This document shows positions 38,973 to 50,700 of a stretch of DNA of 64,000 nucleotides, in pieces. The DNA lies in the NCBI GenBank assembly GCA_039621445.1, contig CP154955.1, positions 40,060,426 through 40,124,425 of the forward strand, read 5' to 3'. Under the pieces are notes generated by a model. That model was not told the DNA's origin. It ran no database searches and was given only the letters and a program-made list of their open reading frames with translations. The position numbers and the translations under genes were made by a program. Every line of letters starts with the position of its first letter. Within the stretch, counting starts at the first letter, position 1. The DNA is from Euglena gracilis. Lineage: Eukaryota > Euglenida > Euglenophyceae > Euglenales.

Positions 38973-39900
38973 GTTTAAGCCGGCGTTTTAGAGACGCCGG
39001 GCTCAGGACAGAACCGGCGTCCCCAACCTTCGGCCAAAGGACACTCCCAGGGCCAATCTCCGACCACTGAGCTGCAATGTCACACCACTTTGCACTTCAC
39101 CAAATTCCGGCGATCGCGAGGGTATTTCTGGCTGTGTCAATCGTCCAGGTATGAAATCACCCCTCGATCGAAAGCTCTTTTCATCAGACGACTGGCGATC
39201 ACCACCAAATTCAGCCACGCCGCCTTGAGCTCTTATTTTCTGTCAGTGGGGAATCCTAATTTCACAACTCTGGTGCCCCCCCCAAGGCCCTCAGGTCTTT
39301 GATTCGAAGAGGAAAAACGTTTCTGTAAGGTTTATTAAACATCTTAAACCAAAAATCACTGAAAATTGCGAGAAATTTCGACTCAGATTCTGGCCGATCG
39401 GACGATCGCGAGCGTATCTCGGGCTGCGTGCAACGTCAGGGTACCAAGTTACCCCTTGATCGAAAGCTCTTTTCAACAGACGACCAGCGGTGCTCATCAG
39501 ATCTTTCCACACTGCACGGTACTCTATTTCCAAATCTGGGCCAATTTTCACCAAATTTGGATATCCACCCTAGTGGTCCCCAGATGGCAAAATTCATTCT
39601 CCTTGATGGTTGAAACACTCATACAAGCACCTTAGGGCCACTTTTGGGCACTTTTGGTGACATTTTTAGGAATGAAAATCGGACGCCGGGCTTTGGACAA
39701 AGCCGGCGTTCCTAACGCCGGGCTTTAGGACAGAACCGGCGTCCGGAAGCCCGTGGGGGGGGACGCCGGTTCTGTCCTGAGCCCGGCGTCTCAAACGCCG
39801 GCTTAAAGTTTTTTCGCCCCCCCCGAAAAAAATTTCACTCTAAAATTCAGATTAAAAACCCAACTTTTCATTGAACTTTCAGGTGTTTTTGCTGTTAGAC
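38973..39900. other. Intergenic sequence with more CCGGCGTT hairpin arms
   Basis: Further GACGCCGGGCTTTGGACA and GACGCCGGTTCTGTCC copies occur at 38985-39020 and 39683-39800. Between them lies unique-looking sequence with a weakly repeated CCGATCG-CGAG-GTATCTCGGGCTG text. No gene. Confidence 0.5.
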
Positions 39901-40860
39901 ATTGCTACCGTCCAGGCTTTTGCTTAAGGGATTGCAGTACCTCCCCCCGGGGGGGGCTGGACTGCAGCTAATCCAATTTTGGCTAGTGGGTTTTCTAGCA
40001 GATCCCCCCGGGGGGGGTCTGCTAGCAGGGCTAGCTAGTGGAAAATTTTTTTCCAGTGGCCGGCGCGAAGCGCCGAAAATTTTTTTGGGACCCCCAAAAT
40101 GGCCAAAAATGCCCGTTTTTGGCCATTTTTGGGAATTTTTGGAACAAAATCAGCCAAAAACCTGTTAAAACCCTCATTTTTCCTCCGGCGCGCAGTGCCG
40201 GAGGAAATTTTTTTTTCAGTCCGGGGGACCCCCGGACCCCCTGGGGGCCACTTTTTCCAGTGTCTAGCCGATTGGCTAGCCAGTACCCTCCCGGGGGTGC
40301 TTAAGCAAAAGTCTGCTACCGTCTCGCCGCCCTTCGGGCGGCCAAACAAGCCCAAATTCCTTGGATTTGAAGGGAAAAAATCTTCGTTTTTTTCAGTTTG
40401 GGGTTGTTGTTTGTGAAAATCTCCACTGCCGTCTCGCCTTCCTTTGGTGGAAACAGGAAACACATGTATCTTGACAAGGCTTCTAACGTTCAATTTTATA
40501 AAAGAGCAAACCATTTCTGTTGACAAATTTGGCTCTTTTTGGGGAAGGTTTTTGGAAAGTAGCACAACCGTCCAGCCGCCCTTGGGGAGGCAATGGATTT
40601 TTTTGTTCCATTCAAAATGGCCCGGAGGGGGCGAGTTTTGGGAGGCAATCTCTTTTTGCTTGCCGCCCATTGGCAGCTTGAAAGCTTCCAAATTATGATG
40701 GATTTGTGCCATGATGCCAAAAAATTGCCACATTTTTTTGTCGCATTCAATGCCTCCTTTCAAAAAAGCGCTACCGTCTCGCCGCCCTTCGGGCGACAAA
40801 AAAGAAGACAACACACACACACACAACATTGGTGAAAAGTTTTTTTTTAAGTCTAGCCGA
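39901..40860. repeat. Repeat E region with CCGTCTCGCCGCCCTTCGGG motifs
   Basis: The motif ACCGTCTCGCC-GCCC-TTCGGGCGG occurs at about 40319 and 40771, with variants at 40431 and 40569. Hairpins with CGGCGCGAAGCGCCG lie near 40060 and 40190. A 406-residue minus-strand frame covers 40035-41255 but is made of these repeats. Confidence 0.6.
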
Positions 40861-43239
40861 GCCCCCCCCCCCCCGCGGGGAGTGGGACATACCGGAAATT
40901 TTTGAAAAAGTGCTATTTTTGGAATTTTTGTGTTTATGGCCGGCGCTAACTTCACTTCGGGCCTAGGATCTCGCCCCCCCCCCCCCGGAGAAAAAATTGT
41001 TTCTACACCGCTGGCCACGCCATTTACCCCCCCTAGCGGACCCCCTTGCCACGCCACCGTGGATTTTCGCGATTTTTTGAAGGAAAATTTTTTTGGAAAC
41101 CATGGTACACCCCCCCCCCTGGTCGCCGAACCCATTAATGTATAATATGTATATGACATAGGTATATTAATATGTTTTATAATTATGTACCAGCTTATCC
41201 TTTTTGACCAACTACCTTTGTGAATAGTTGATCCATGACCAATTATTTGTATCATGATGAAATAGGTATAGGTATAGGTCCATCATGTTACCTGTTATAT
41301 TATAGACATTAACTAACAATTATTTTAATCTTTCTTTTATTTTTTTTAATCCTTTAATATACCAACCCCCTCCCTATTTGCCCCCCCCCCCAATTGGCCA
41401 GAGCCAGGTGGCCAATTGGGGGGGTTACTCATTTCAAGTGAAAATGCCTTTATTCGGGTGTTTTATGGGGGTTCACGCCTAAACCCCCCCCAAAAATAAG
41501 ACCCCGGGTCCATTTCATGGGTCGGTTGCTGGAAAGCCTGAGAGGGGGTCTTATTCATGGGGGGGGGGGTCCATTTTATGGATTTTTGCTGGAAAAATTT
41601 TCGACCTCCCAAAATGTCCAAAAATGCCCCCCAAAATGCCATTTTTCGAAAAATTCGGCGCTTCGCACCAGACAAATAGGGGAAAATATGCTAAATTGTA
41701 TGGAAACTGTCCCAAAATGACAGATTTACCCCCCCCAAAATGGCACTTTTTTCAAAAATCCGGCGCTTCGCGCCGGCAGGGGGGGTCTTATTTATGGGGG
41801 GGTCCATTTCATGGATTTTTGCTCGGACCGGCCAGGGGGGGGTCTTATTTTTGGGGGGGTCCATTTTATGGGGGGGTCTTATTTTGGGGGGGGGTTTATG
41901 AAGGACGGGGTCCAAGTGGCCAATTAGGGGCATAGTATTTTTTCATTGCATATTAATTAAACTTTTTTAATTAATAGATATTGTGGTATACCCTCACCCC
42001 CCTCAAAGTGTCCCTCCCCCCAAAGTGGCCAAAATTTTTGGCAAATTTTGGTAAATACCCCTCAAAGTGGCTGTTTTCCTTTGGCGCCAATGGCGCCGAA
42101 GGCCAGAATTTGACCCCCCCCCCCAAAGTGTCCCCCCGCCCAGAGTGGCCGTTTTGGGGTCCCACGGCGCCCGGAGGGCAGCCACTTTGAGGGGAGGGGG
42201 TGAGGGTTATAGGTATAATAAGTATAATAATTATATTGAGAACTGTGTCTCATACGCCGGTTCGGGCGTGAAACCTGTGCCTGGGACGCCGGTTTGGGCG
42301 GTAGCCCCCTGGCCACAGTTTCAAGTAATGGTCTTATAATATATTTTATTTATATCAATTCTTTGTTATTAGTAGGTCTAAACCGATTAATCTACGATTA
42401 TCCTTATTACTATTTTCAGGTATTTAAATCCATTATGTCTCTACCAACTTCTATAAAATATTAATCCATACAATAATCATGTCCCAGCTAATCCTACATT
42501 ATAATGATCTTTCAGCCAGGACCTGGAGGGCCATTGGGGGGGACATCCAATTAAAATGAGCAGGGTGTTCGGCGAAAAGGGCCACTTAGGGGGGGTGTCA
42601 TTTAGGGGAAAAATATTGTAGGCCCCAATCCAATACCTGCTTTAATGACTGCCACAAGGGATTTATTATTTTTTTAAAGTTTTTTGCTTTTTTAAAGATG
42701 TTTGAGTTAAAATAATATATTCTATAATCCCCATACCAGGTCATAGTAGATTGATCTTTTTTACATTTCCAGAACCTCTATCTGAAGCCCAAATTAAACC
42801 CCCCCATTTAAACCGGCCCGTCGGTTTAGGACGTTTGGGTTGGCGGAAATCTTGGAGGGGGTCGGTTTAGATGGGGGGGTCGGTTTTGGGGGGAGCGCAT
42901 GGCTGGCCGACGGCATGACGGAAGCGGGTTGGTGTTAGCAAGCAATTTCAATTGGCAAATGCCCAATTCGTCGACCAATTCCTAACTTTGAGTGACAAAT
43001 GCCCACCACCTTCCCCACCCCCTAATTGACCGTGGGACCTCTCCACGGGACCCCCCTTTTGGTCAATTAGGGGGTGCCGTCAATTAGGGGGGAAACCGTC
43101 AATTAGGGGGTGCTTCAGCATGGAATCCCCTCGGGCAGTCAATTAGGGGGGGGGTTGAAAAAAAATTCCCCGGGGCGTTTGGTCAATTAGGAGGGGTTCA
43201 ATTGGGGGGGGGGAGGTGGTAATTTGGGATGCAAATGCT
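40861..43239. other. Intergenic sequence, C-run words and AT-rich spacers
   Basis: GGGTCTTATTT and GGTCCATTT words with G-runs fill 41460-41900, GGCGCTTCGCGCC hairpins lie at 41655 and 41762, AAAGTGTCCC and AAAGTGGCC words at 42000-42190, a GCCGGTT hairpin at 42236-42318, then AT-rich sequence to 42780 and CAATTAGGGGG words to 43215. No gene. Confidence 0.4.
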
Positions 43240-43470
43240 TAATTTTCGGGGGCAAATGCTGAATTTTGGGTGTAATATCCAAGTTTTGGTGGCAAATTGC
43301 CTAATTTTGGGTGCAAACTTCAAATTTTAGGTGGAAAATGCCTAATTTTGTAATTTTTGGGTGCCTACACCAAATTTTCGGAGGAAAATGCCCAATTTGA
43401 GGTGCAAACTGCAAAATTTGGATGCATGTGCCTAATTTTGGGTGTAAAATCCTAATTTTGGGTCATCAAT
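43240..43470. repeat. Tandem CCTAATTTTGGGTGCAAA repeats
   Basis: About seven units of roughly 28-32 bp carry CTAATTTTGGGTG or a close variant, the inverted counterpart of 26690-26890. Confidence 0.65.
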
Positions 43471-44817
43471 GAGAACCATTCAATGAGCATGGACACTCTT
43501 TCTGTTGGCGGCTTCCAACATGTTGTGCACGTTTGCCATCCAATTTGCCGTGGGTCGGTTTATTTCTGTTTTTGGTTGAAATTCTGCAATGAGTCGGTTT
43601 GGAAGGGTAGGTCGGTTTAGAAGGGGGGTCGGTTTACAGCTAACCCCCGAAATGTTGGCCCCAAGTACCCAAAACCCTGGCCCCAAGTACCCAAAATACT
43701 GGCCCCTGGTAATTTGGATCTATTTTTTTCAGCCATCCACCTCCCAATTTCTTTTGATTTACCCCTCTTTTTTTTGAGCATCAATGCCTTTCCGCCCGAT
43801 GCGCCACGGTTGCTCATTTGCCCATGCAAAACAAATAATGAAATTAAGCTATCAAAATGAAGTTTCGGGGGGGGGGTCAAATTTGACCCGCTAGACAGCA
43901 GCTAGGCGGTCCAATTGTTGTTTTGACTGCTACTTTACAATTTACTATTTACTATTTACTGAAACTAGCAAGGCATTATATGTTCCATGACATGAGACAA
44001 TGGGCTGTTATTGCGAGGATGGGTGGAGATTTCCATTGAGATCAGCATATTTGCTTGAGGTTGTTGTCACTCAGGCCGTTGTTCGCTTCCGTCTTTATCC
44101 GAGTTAGTCTCAAAGTTAACAAGTTTTCTCTTAACTCAAGTTTTCTCTTAACAAGTTTTCAGTTGTTGGTTTTGGAATTTTTACAAAGTTATTGGAATTC
44201 AATTAAGAGAAAATCAAAAATTGGGAAATGAAAAACAAAATGAAGTTTGATCTGTTCGCACTACTATGCTCACCCATGCCCTCATTAGCAAAAGATTTCA
44301 AAAGGTTTGCAGCAGTTTTTATTTATTGGCCTTATTTTTTCCCCCGGAACCAGAGCGAGAAACATTTTTACAACATCCTGTTGAAGGAAGTTATCAGTAT
44401 TGGCAGCGTGTGCGGAGATGATTGTGGATGGTGTAAATTGCTCATGAACTTTACACTGTCCCCAACAAAACGTACTATTCTGATGCGTGATGTACAATAC
44501 ACCACAGCGCGCACGATGTCGATGTCGATGTGTTTTGGCATTGCATTCGGTTCATAGCAAGACATCCACCGCATTCAGTGGTAGAAATGAGTTCAAGGAG
44601 TGGACTCAGCTTCATATGTGTGCATTTTTTTTTCCTGATGGGGCCAACATTTTGGGTAATTGGTGCCAATATTTTTGGGACGTGGGGTCCTGGGTTTTGG
44701 GGACTTGGGGCCAAATTTCCGGGACGAGGTGCCAACATTTCCGAGGTTAGCTGTAAATGGGGGGGTTTAATTTGGCTTCTGTGCCACCCAGAATTACCCC
44801 TGAATGTTGCGCACCAG
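43471..44817. other. Intergenic sequence with one unclassified frame
   Basis: CCCAAGTACCCAAAA words occur at 43660-43700 and related GGGCCAA-text at 44640-44740. The frame 44228-44557 (starting MKNKMKFDLFALLCSPMPSL) is open for 109 codons with mixed composition but no recognisable domain. It may be part of a gene or chance. Confidence 0.35.
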
Positions 44818-45365
44818 GGTTGACGTTTTTTTGTTTTTTTTTAAAAAAATCACAAAAAAACATTTTTTTTTAAAAACACAAAAATTGACCTTATTCCTTG
44901 CAAAATGGTGATTTTTTGAAGAAAATTTTTCGGGGGTGGTTCGGGTCACGGGGGGGGGGGGTTGGCGGGTAACGGGGGGGTCACGGGGGAACATCACATT
45001 CTCAGTGGCCAAATTAGAAATCCTCGAAAACGAATTTTTTGGGGGAAAATCTTTTTTAGGTTCCAAATTAGGAACCCCCAACGAAAAATTATCATTTTGA
45101 CACCAAATTAGGCATCACCATTCCAAATTTTGCAAAATTTATGCCTCAAAATTAGGAATCTACCTAAATGTTTTGTCAAATTAGGCATCACCGGCCCTCT
45201 AAAGTTTTTTTTCTGTGTGAAAGTATTTCCAGATCTGTGTTTTCTGGTGCGAAAAATCATGCTTTCGTCCCCAAAAAAAATGAATGCTGCAGAGATAAAA
45301 AATGAACTTTTTTCTTAAAAAAACCGTTGCAAAATTTTTCCCCCAAACCCTCCATGATGTTTTTT
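44818..45365 (-). repeat. Dispersed repeat D, copy 2
   Basis: Inverted partner of 33905-34520, with the same order of AATTAGGCATCACC, GGGGGAACATCACA and CCCCCAAACCCTCCATGA. A third fragment of the family follows at 45690-45720. Confidence 0.7.
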
Positions 45366-46242
45366 TGTTTTTTTTTAAAAAAACATATTTTTTCAAAAAA
45401 AACCATGTTTTTTCTGTTTTAAAAAAAGAAAAACAAGCCGTCAACCTTGTTGAGCAGCAGTGCAATTTTGTAAGAGGCAAATTTGTTCACGACTATTCTT
45501 TTTTTGAAAAAAGCAAAAATTGACCTTTTTGTTTGTGAATTTGCTTTTTTTTTTTTTAAAGAGGAAGGAGTTCTAAACCTTTTTTTTTGGTCATGCCTTT
45601 TATCTGCACATATGGAAGATGAATGAAGCAATGAAAAAAATGAATGAAGCTGCAGAGATTAAAAAAACCTTGAAGGTTTTTCTTAAAAACAACTTCAAAA
45701 AATCCCCCAAACCCTCCATGACGCTTTTTTTTAAAAAATATTTTGTTTCAAAAAACACCAGCCGACAACCTTCGGTGAGAGCGAGTGTTTTTGGGAACAT
45801 GGAAGATGATCTTTTTGGGCCCGGGTCGATCAAAAGAATCCAAAAATAAGACCCCCAATGAAATAAGCCCCCCCCTGCAGTTTTCAAGCAACAGACCCAA
45901 AGAATCCCGTTTTTTTAGGGGTTCAGCCCCCATCAGCAACCCCCCTCGGCATGAAGCATTCGACAGAAATTGATGCCTTTGTTCTTGTTCCCACTGCTGT
46001 TACACCGCGGTTATGCCGCGGTTACAACGCGGTTATCTGGGCTCCTTCATGGCTCATTTTTTACGCCAGGATTGTTTGGTTAACCAACGGTCAGTTAACT
46101 ACCACCCCCCTAAATGGACCCCTAAATGCAACGGGCTCCAGGACCCCCCATAGGGTCATTTTGGGGGGGGGGTCCATTTTAGGGGGGGGGTCCGAAAATC
46201 CTGATGGAATCCGAGAAATGTGAAGGAGTGCAGAATTGCAAA
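45366..46242. other. Intergenic AT-run sequence
   Basis: A- and T-run hairpins and a second fragment of repeat D (45600-45790) are followed by GTTATGCCGCGGTTACAACG near 46010 and G-run words. No gene is seen. Confidence 0.35.
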
Positions 46243-46476
46243 TCAAGTCTCAATCATATCGACATGTGTCGCACTGTCACTGACAGAACAGATGGCGGGG
46301 TCAGTGGTGCCCATGCATCCCACATGGAGCCACCACGCATGACATTTGACACACGTGGCTGCATTTTTGGACCGAACTGGCCGCTCACAATGCAAACACT
46401 CAGTGTTTGGAGGCAGAACGGTGGGGGGAGGCCCGTTTTCAACCTCAGGCCCTGGGTCATTTAGGGGGGGGGTCAT
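46243..46476 (-). pseudogene. Zinc-finger fragment, PHD-like
   Basis: The frame contains CLHCERPVRSKNAATCVKC, then HAWWLHVGCMG, giving Cys-x2-Cys-x9-Cys-x2-Cys-x4-His-x2-Cys with a Trp before the His. This is the first part of a PHD or related treble-clef finger of the sort often found in transposon proteins. The last zinc ligands are not visible and the frame ends soon after. It differs from the X fingers in spacing. It lies just outside element Z1, so its owner is unknown. Confidence 0.4.
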
Positions 46477-47703
46477 TTAGGGGCTTAGGCGGCCTAATTC
46501 ACACTTAAGCCTTTTTCCGTTTGATTTGCGCACTTGCGCAAATTTACGATTTTTTTGATTGTGCTTTGTTTTGGCTGTGAAGGTCAGGGGGGTTTGAAAA
46601 CACCTGAACAAGAGAGTGCAAAAAACGCGCAAAATTCTGTTTTTGGCTGTAAGACCCCCGGGACTTAGGCGAAAAACAGTGATTTTGGGGGGTGTCGGGA
46701 AGGACTTTGTGGGCCCAAACCCCCGGGACGAAACTGAAAAAAACGCAAAAAAGCACCTTAGGAACGGGACCTTTACTGCCCCTGTTGCTCCTTTTGGCAG
46801 CAGGCCGGCATCGACCTCCCCGGTGCAACGACACCCACCACAGCGGCTACGTTATACCCCGCAACCGGGGTGTAAGACTGGGGGGACGACGTGGTGCCAG
46901 TGCATGGCAACCAACAGCTGGAGAGAGGTAGCCCTCAAGCACCCGTTACTTTGGGTACAAGGAAGTGTTGAAGCTTTACCCCTGCCCCGGGTGTGTCCGA
47001 GCTGCCGGCGGTGTGCGTCCTGGGTGTTTGCCGGACTGCGTTGCTTGTGGCGCCTTGGTGTGGTGTTTTGGGGCCGTTTGTTAAAGCGCAGGGAGGAAGG
47101 TGCCAGGGGGTGTGGGTGTGGTGTGACCGAGCCGGCGACAAGGACACAGGAAGGAAGGTGACTGCGGGGTGTTTGAGAAGGAATGCGTAGAGGGGGAAGA
47201 AACGGGGTCCGCAGGGAATGAAGGGAATGAAGGGGACGGGTGTCTCCCACCCGGCTTGTACCCGGGATGCACACAACCAGTGGTGTGGCAATGAACCCAG
47301 CGGAAGAAGCCCAGCACTGGAAGGACAAAATTACGTTTGATGCGCGCAATTGCGCGCACCAACATGTTTATGTTGATTTGCGCATTTGCGCAAATGCGCA
47401 CAATTATGTCCTTCTGGGGATTGGGCTTTGACACCCTGAATTGACGCTGTTGATAAACGGTGTGACAAAGGAGCTGTGAGTGGGCAGTCCAAGGGCCCTC
47501 CAGTTGGTGGGTTTATCTCACTGTTTGTCGACGGCGCAAGCTGATGGGCGCAAATGCGCGCACCAAACACAAAACATGTTTATGTGCGCATTTGCGCAAA
47601 TGCGCGCATCAAACGTGTTTTGTGTTTGATGCGCGCATTTACGCCCATAAACGCAAAGAAGAACGGTGTGACGGAAACACAGCCGTCAAACGCCGACAGC
47701 GGA

Positions 47704-47856
47704 AGTGGTTTATTTGCGCATTTGCGCGCATCACGTTGTTTGTGGGCGCAAATGCGCAAATAAAACAGATGTAAATTGTTCAGTTTACATCTGTTTTATT
47801 TGCGCATTTGCGCCCATAAAACAACGTGATGCGCGCAAATGCGCAAATAAACCACT
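47704..47856. repeat. 153-bp foldback inside Z1
   Basis: The left arm 47704-47775 and right arm 47784-47856 are inverted copies, separated by TTGTTCAG. They differ by one short indel and a substitution. Arms contain ATTTGCGCATTTGCGC and ACAGATGTAAA. Confidence 0.85.
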
Positions 47857-48788
47857 AATGGAGGAGTAATAAGTGACTTCATTCGGCCCCCTACAGCCAC
47901 CCTTAGTGGCTTCTGAGTGGGTTCAACCCAAATGACTACACCGTCCCCTCCGGCATATGGTGTTATTGTGCCGTTTTTGGACCATTGACAGGTCCGGCAA
48001 AAGATGGAGACATAGCATCTTTTGAAGGCGGGTGCACAGCCACCCAGTAACGGTGCACCTCCACCGGCACCAATTTTTGGGTCCCAAGGGCCCTGCAGCT
48101 GGCCACTCCCCCCAAATTATGCACAAAAACTGGTGTTTTTTACGTATTTCAAGGGAAAAATGGCAAAGAAAACCGTAAAACGGACTACGGCCGGACACAT
48201 CCCGGGTGTTTCAGGTGCCAAATTTTTGTTCTTTTGTTCTTGCAGTCCTGTTGCCACAAAAAAGTGTGTCAGGTCGTTTGCACGTCATCAATTCATTACG
48301 TTTAACTGCCAAACACATGACGTCAAAACAACAGGCCGTTCGGGCCGGGGAACAGCAGTGCACATGTACACGCCCAAGGCAGGCAAATTTTGGCGAGTCA
48401 CATGCCGTGTTCCAGTGAACACTCCACACTGCCTCTCACCACCAATTTCATCGCCACGTAACCTTGAAGCAAATCAATGGTTGGCGTGAGGAATTGTGTT
48501 CGCCAGCCGTCACGGAGCAGCAGATGGTATCCCACAACTGATGTGTTTTGATGCGCGCATTTGCGCAAATCAACAAACTTTGTTTGTGTGCTCTAAGAGT
48601 CCTACAAACACATTATTTTGAAGCGGTTTATTAACCTGTTGATGCGCGCATTTGCGCAAATGCGCGCATCAACAAAATTATGTTTATTTGCGCAATTGCG
48701 CGCACCAACACGTCCACCACGTTTTTAAACCTCCTAGGGTCATGGTCCTCATTGGTGTCTTTTAACATGGAAGGTAAACGTACGTGTT

Positions 48789-48906
48789 TGGTGGGCGCCA
48801 GTGCGCGCTCCAACACAGTTGTTTATGCGCGCATTTGCGCAAATGCGCGCATTTGCGCAAATGCGCGCATAAACAACTGTGTTGGAGCGCGCACTGGCGC
48901 CCACCA
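48789..48906. repeat. Perfect 118-bp palindrome inside Z1
   Basis: The sequence from TGGTGGGCGCCAGTGCGCGC to its complement GCGCGCACTGGCGCCCACCA is self-complementary throughout, with no spacer. The centre at 48847/48848 is AAATGCGCGCATTT. Confidence 0.9.
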
Positions 48907-50700
48907 CTATGTCATTTTATCATCATCAGTTTACGTTTGAATTGCGCAAATGCGCGCATCAAACACAATTGTTTTTATTTGCGCAATTGCGCGCATAAAC
49001 ACACATCAATTGGGTGACGGCTGCCTCACGTAGTCTGTGTATCCGTTGTGTTGTTATCTAATGAGACTCCATGTGTTCTCACCGGTGGCGGCAGTGTCAC
49101 AGCCAGTTCAGCCAGCACGTCAGCACCAGTTCCAAGTGTCGTTTCAAGGGGTGTGTGCCTCTCCCCCGTTTGATGTACAACAGCACAAGTCTCACCATCC
49201 GCCCTATTAACGTCACCTGGCAAGCAGCATGCACAGCAGACCACTGGGAGTCAATCCCCTCCAGTGGAGGGGTGTCATAGCTCATAAATCGTGTTCCGGC
49301 TGTCAGGGTACAGGGTCCCAGGGGTTACAAAAAAATCGTGGATTTGCGCAATTGCGCAAATCAAAAGGAAAAAAAGCTTAAGTGCGAATTGGGCCGCCTA
49401 AGAGGGGGGGGGGAACCATGACGTGGGTACAGTTGACCAATCAGTTAAAGGGTGATGGTGAGCAAAGAAGCCCTGGATTGTTTGGGGGAGGCAAGAAGAT
49501 TGTTTGGGGAGCCAACACAAAAATGTGAAGAAATCAGTTTTGATTCTTTTGTTTTTTTTGTGGCCATTCACTCTTTGCACCCCACTGGCCTGCTGCCGCG
49601 GCTCCGCTGCTGCAGCCACATCAGCTGCTGATGCTTCAGCACCCACGAGACCGGCATCCATCTCCCCGGTGCAACAACACCCAGCTCTAGCGGCCACGTT
49701 ATACCCCGCCACCGGGGTGTGAGACTGGGGGGACAACCTGGTGCCAGTCCATGGCAACCAGCAGCCAGAGAAAGGTGGCTCTCAAACACTCGTTACTTTG
49801 GGTGCAAGGAAGTGGTGAACCTTTACCACTGGATTGGGTGCATCAAAGCGGTGGGACTCACTCCCCCCAAATTGTGCACAAAAACTGGTGTTTTTTTACG
49901 CTATGCAATGGAAAAATGGTGGAGAAATTAAGAAAACGGACTCCGGCCCGATACATCCCGGGTATTTCAGGTGCCAAATTTTTTCTTCTTGCAACAACAA
50001 TTGTCCAACAGTCACAGGTCGTTTGTATGTCATCAATTCATGACAAACGAATGACGCCAAAGGAACAGGCCGTTCGGGCCAGGGAACAGCAGTGCAAATG
50101 TGCACACGTGAGGCCGGCAAATTTTGGCCAGTCGGATGCCGTGCCCCAGTGAGCATCACACACTACCTCTCACCACAAATTTCATCACCACATAATTATG
50201 GTGCAAATCAATGGTTGGCGTGAGGAATTGCGTTCGCCAGCCGTCAGAGACGAGGAGATGGTATCGCACAACTGATGTTTGTTTATTTGCGCATTTGCGC
50301 AACTAAACACAACTTTTGTTTGTGTGCGTTAAGGCTCACTGAAACACATCGTTTTGAAGTGGCTTATTAAATGTTTGTTTGCGCATTTGCACAAATGCAC
50401 AAACAATCATATTTGTGTTTATTTGCGCAATTGCGCGCACCAACACGCCCATCACGTTTTAAAACCTCGTACGGTCATGATCGTCATTGGTGTCTTTTAA
50501 CAAGGAAAGTTAAAATACATGTTTATTTGCGCATTTGCGCATTTGCGCAAATTTACATAAACATGTTGGTGCGCGCATTTGCGCAAATGCGCGCACCAAC
50601 ACATTTGTTTGTGGGCGCATTTGCTCCCACAACCACGTCATTTTACCTTCACCATTGTACATTTTATTTGCGCAAATGCGTCCACAAACACAATTGTTTT

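Larger units (their letters stand above)
46484..49402. mobile_element. Element Z1 with about 73-bp terminal inverted repeats
   Basis: The left end CTTAGGCGGCCTAATTCACA at 46484 is matched in inverted orientation at 49402 (TGCGAATTGGGCCGCCTAAG). Similarity continues for about 73 bp, including the GATTTGCGCA-TTGCGCAAAT palindrome and ACGATTTTTT. The interior holds at least a dozen TTGCGCAA-type palindromes and segments that recur in Z2 (46790-47000 and 48100-48540). Frames in the repeated segments are not consistent between copies, so I call no gene. Confidence 0.75.

Noticed and set aside
40035-41255. A 406-codon minus-strand open frame
   Set aside because: It is built from repeat E, C-runs and hairpins, shows no domain, and the related sequence at 36557-36836 does not keep the frame.
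48022-50152. Possible gene shared by Z1 and Z2 (for example KTTGRSGRGTAVHM against KGTGRSGQGTAVQM)
   Set aside because: Different frames look conserved in different parts and indels break each of them, so nucleotide homology explains the similarity.
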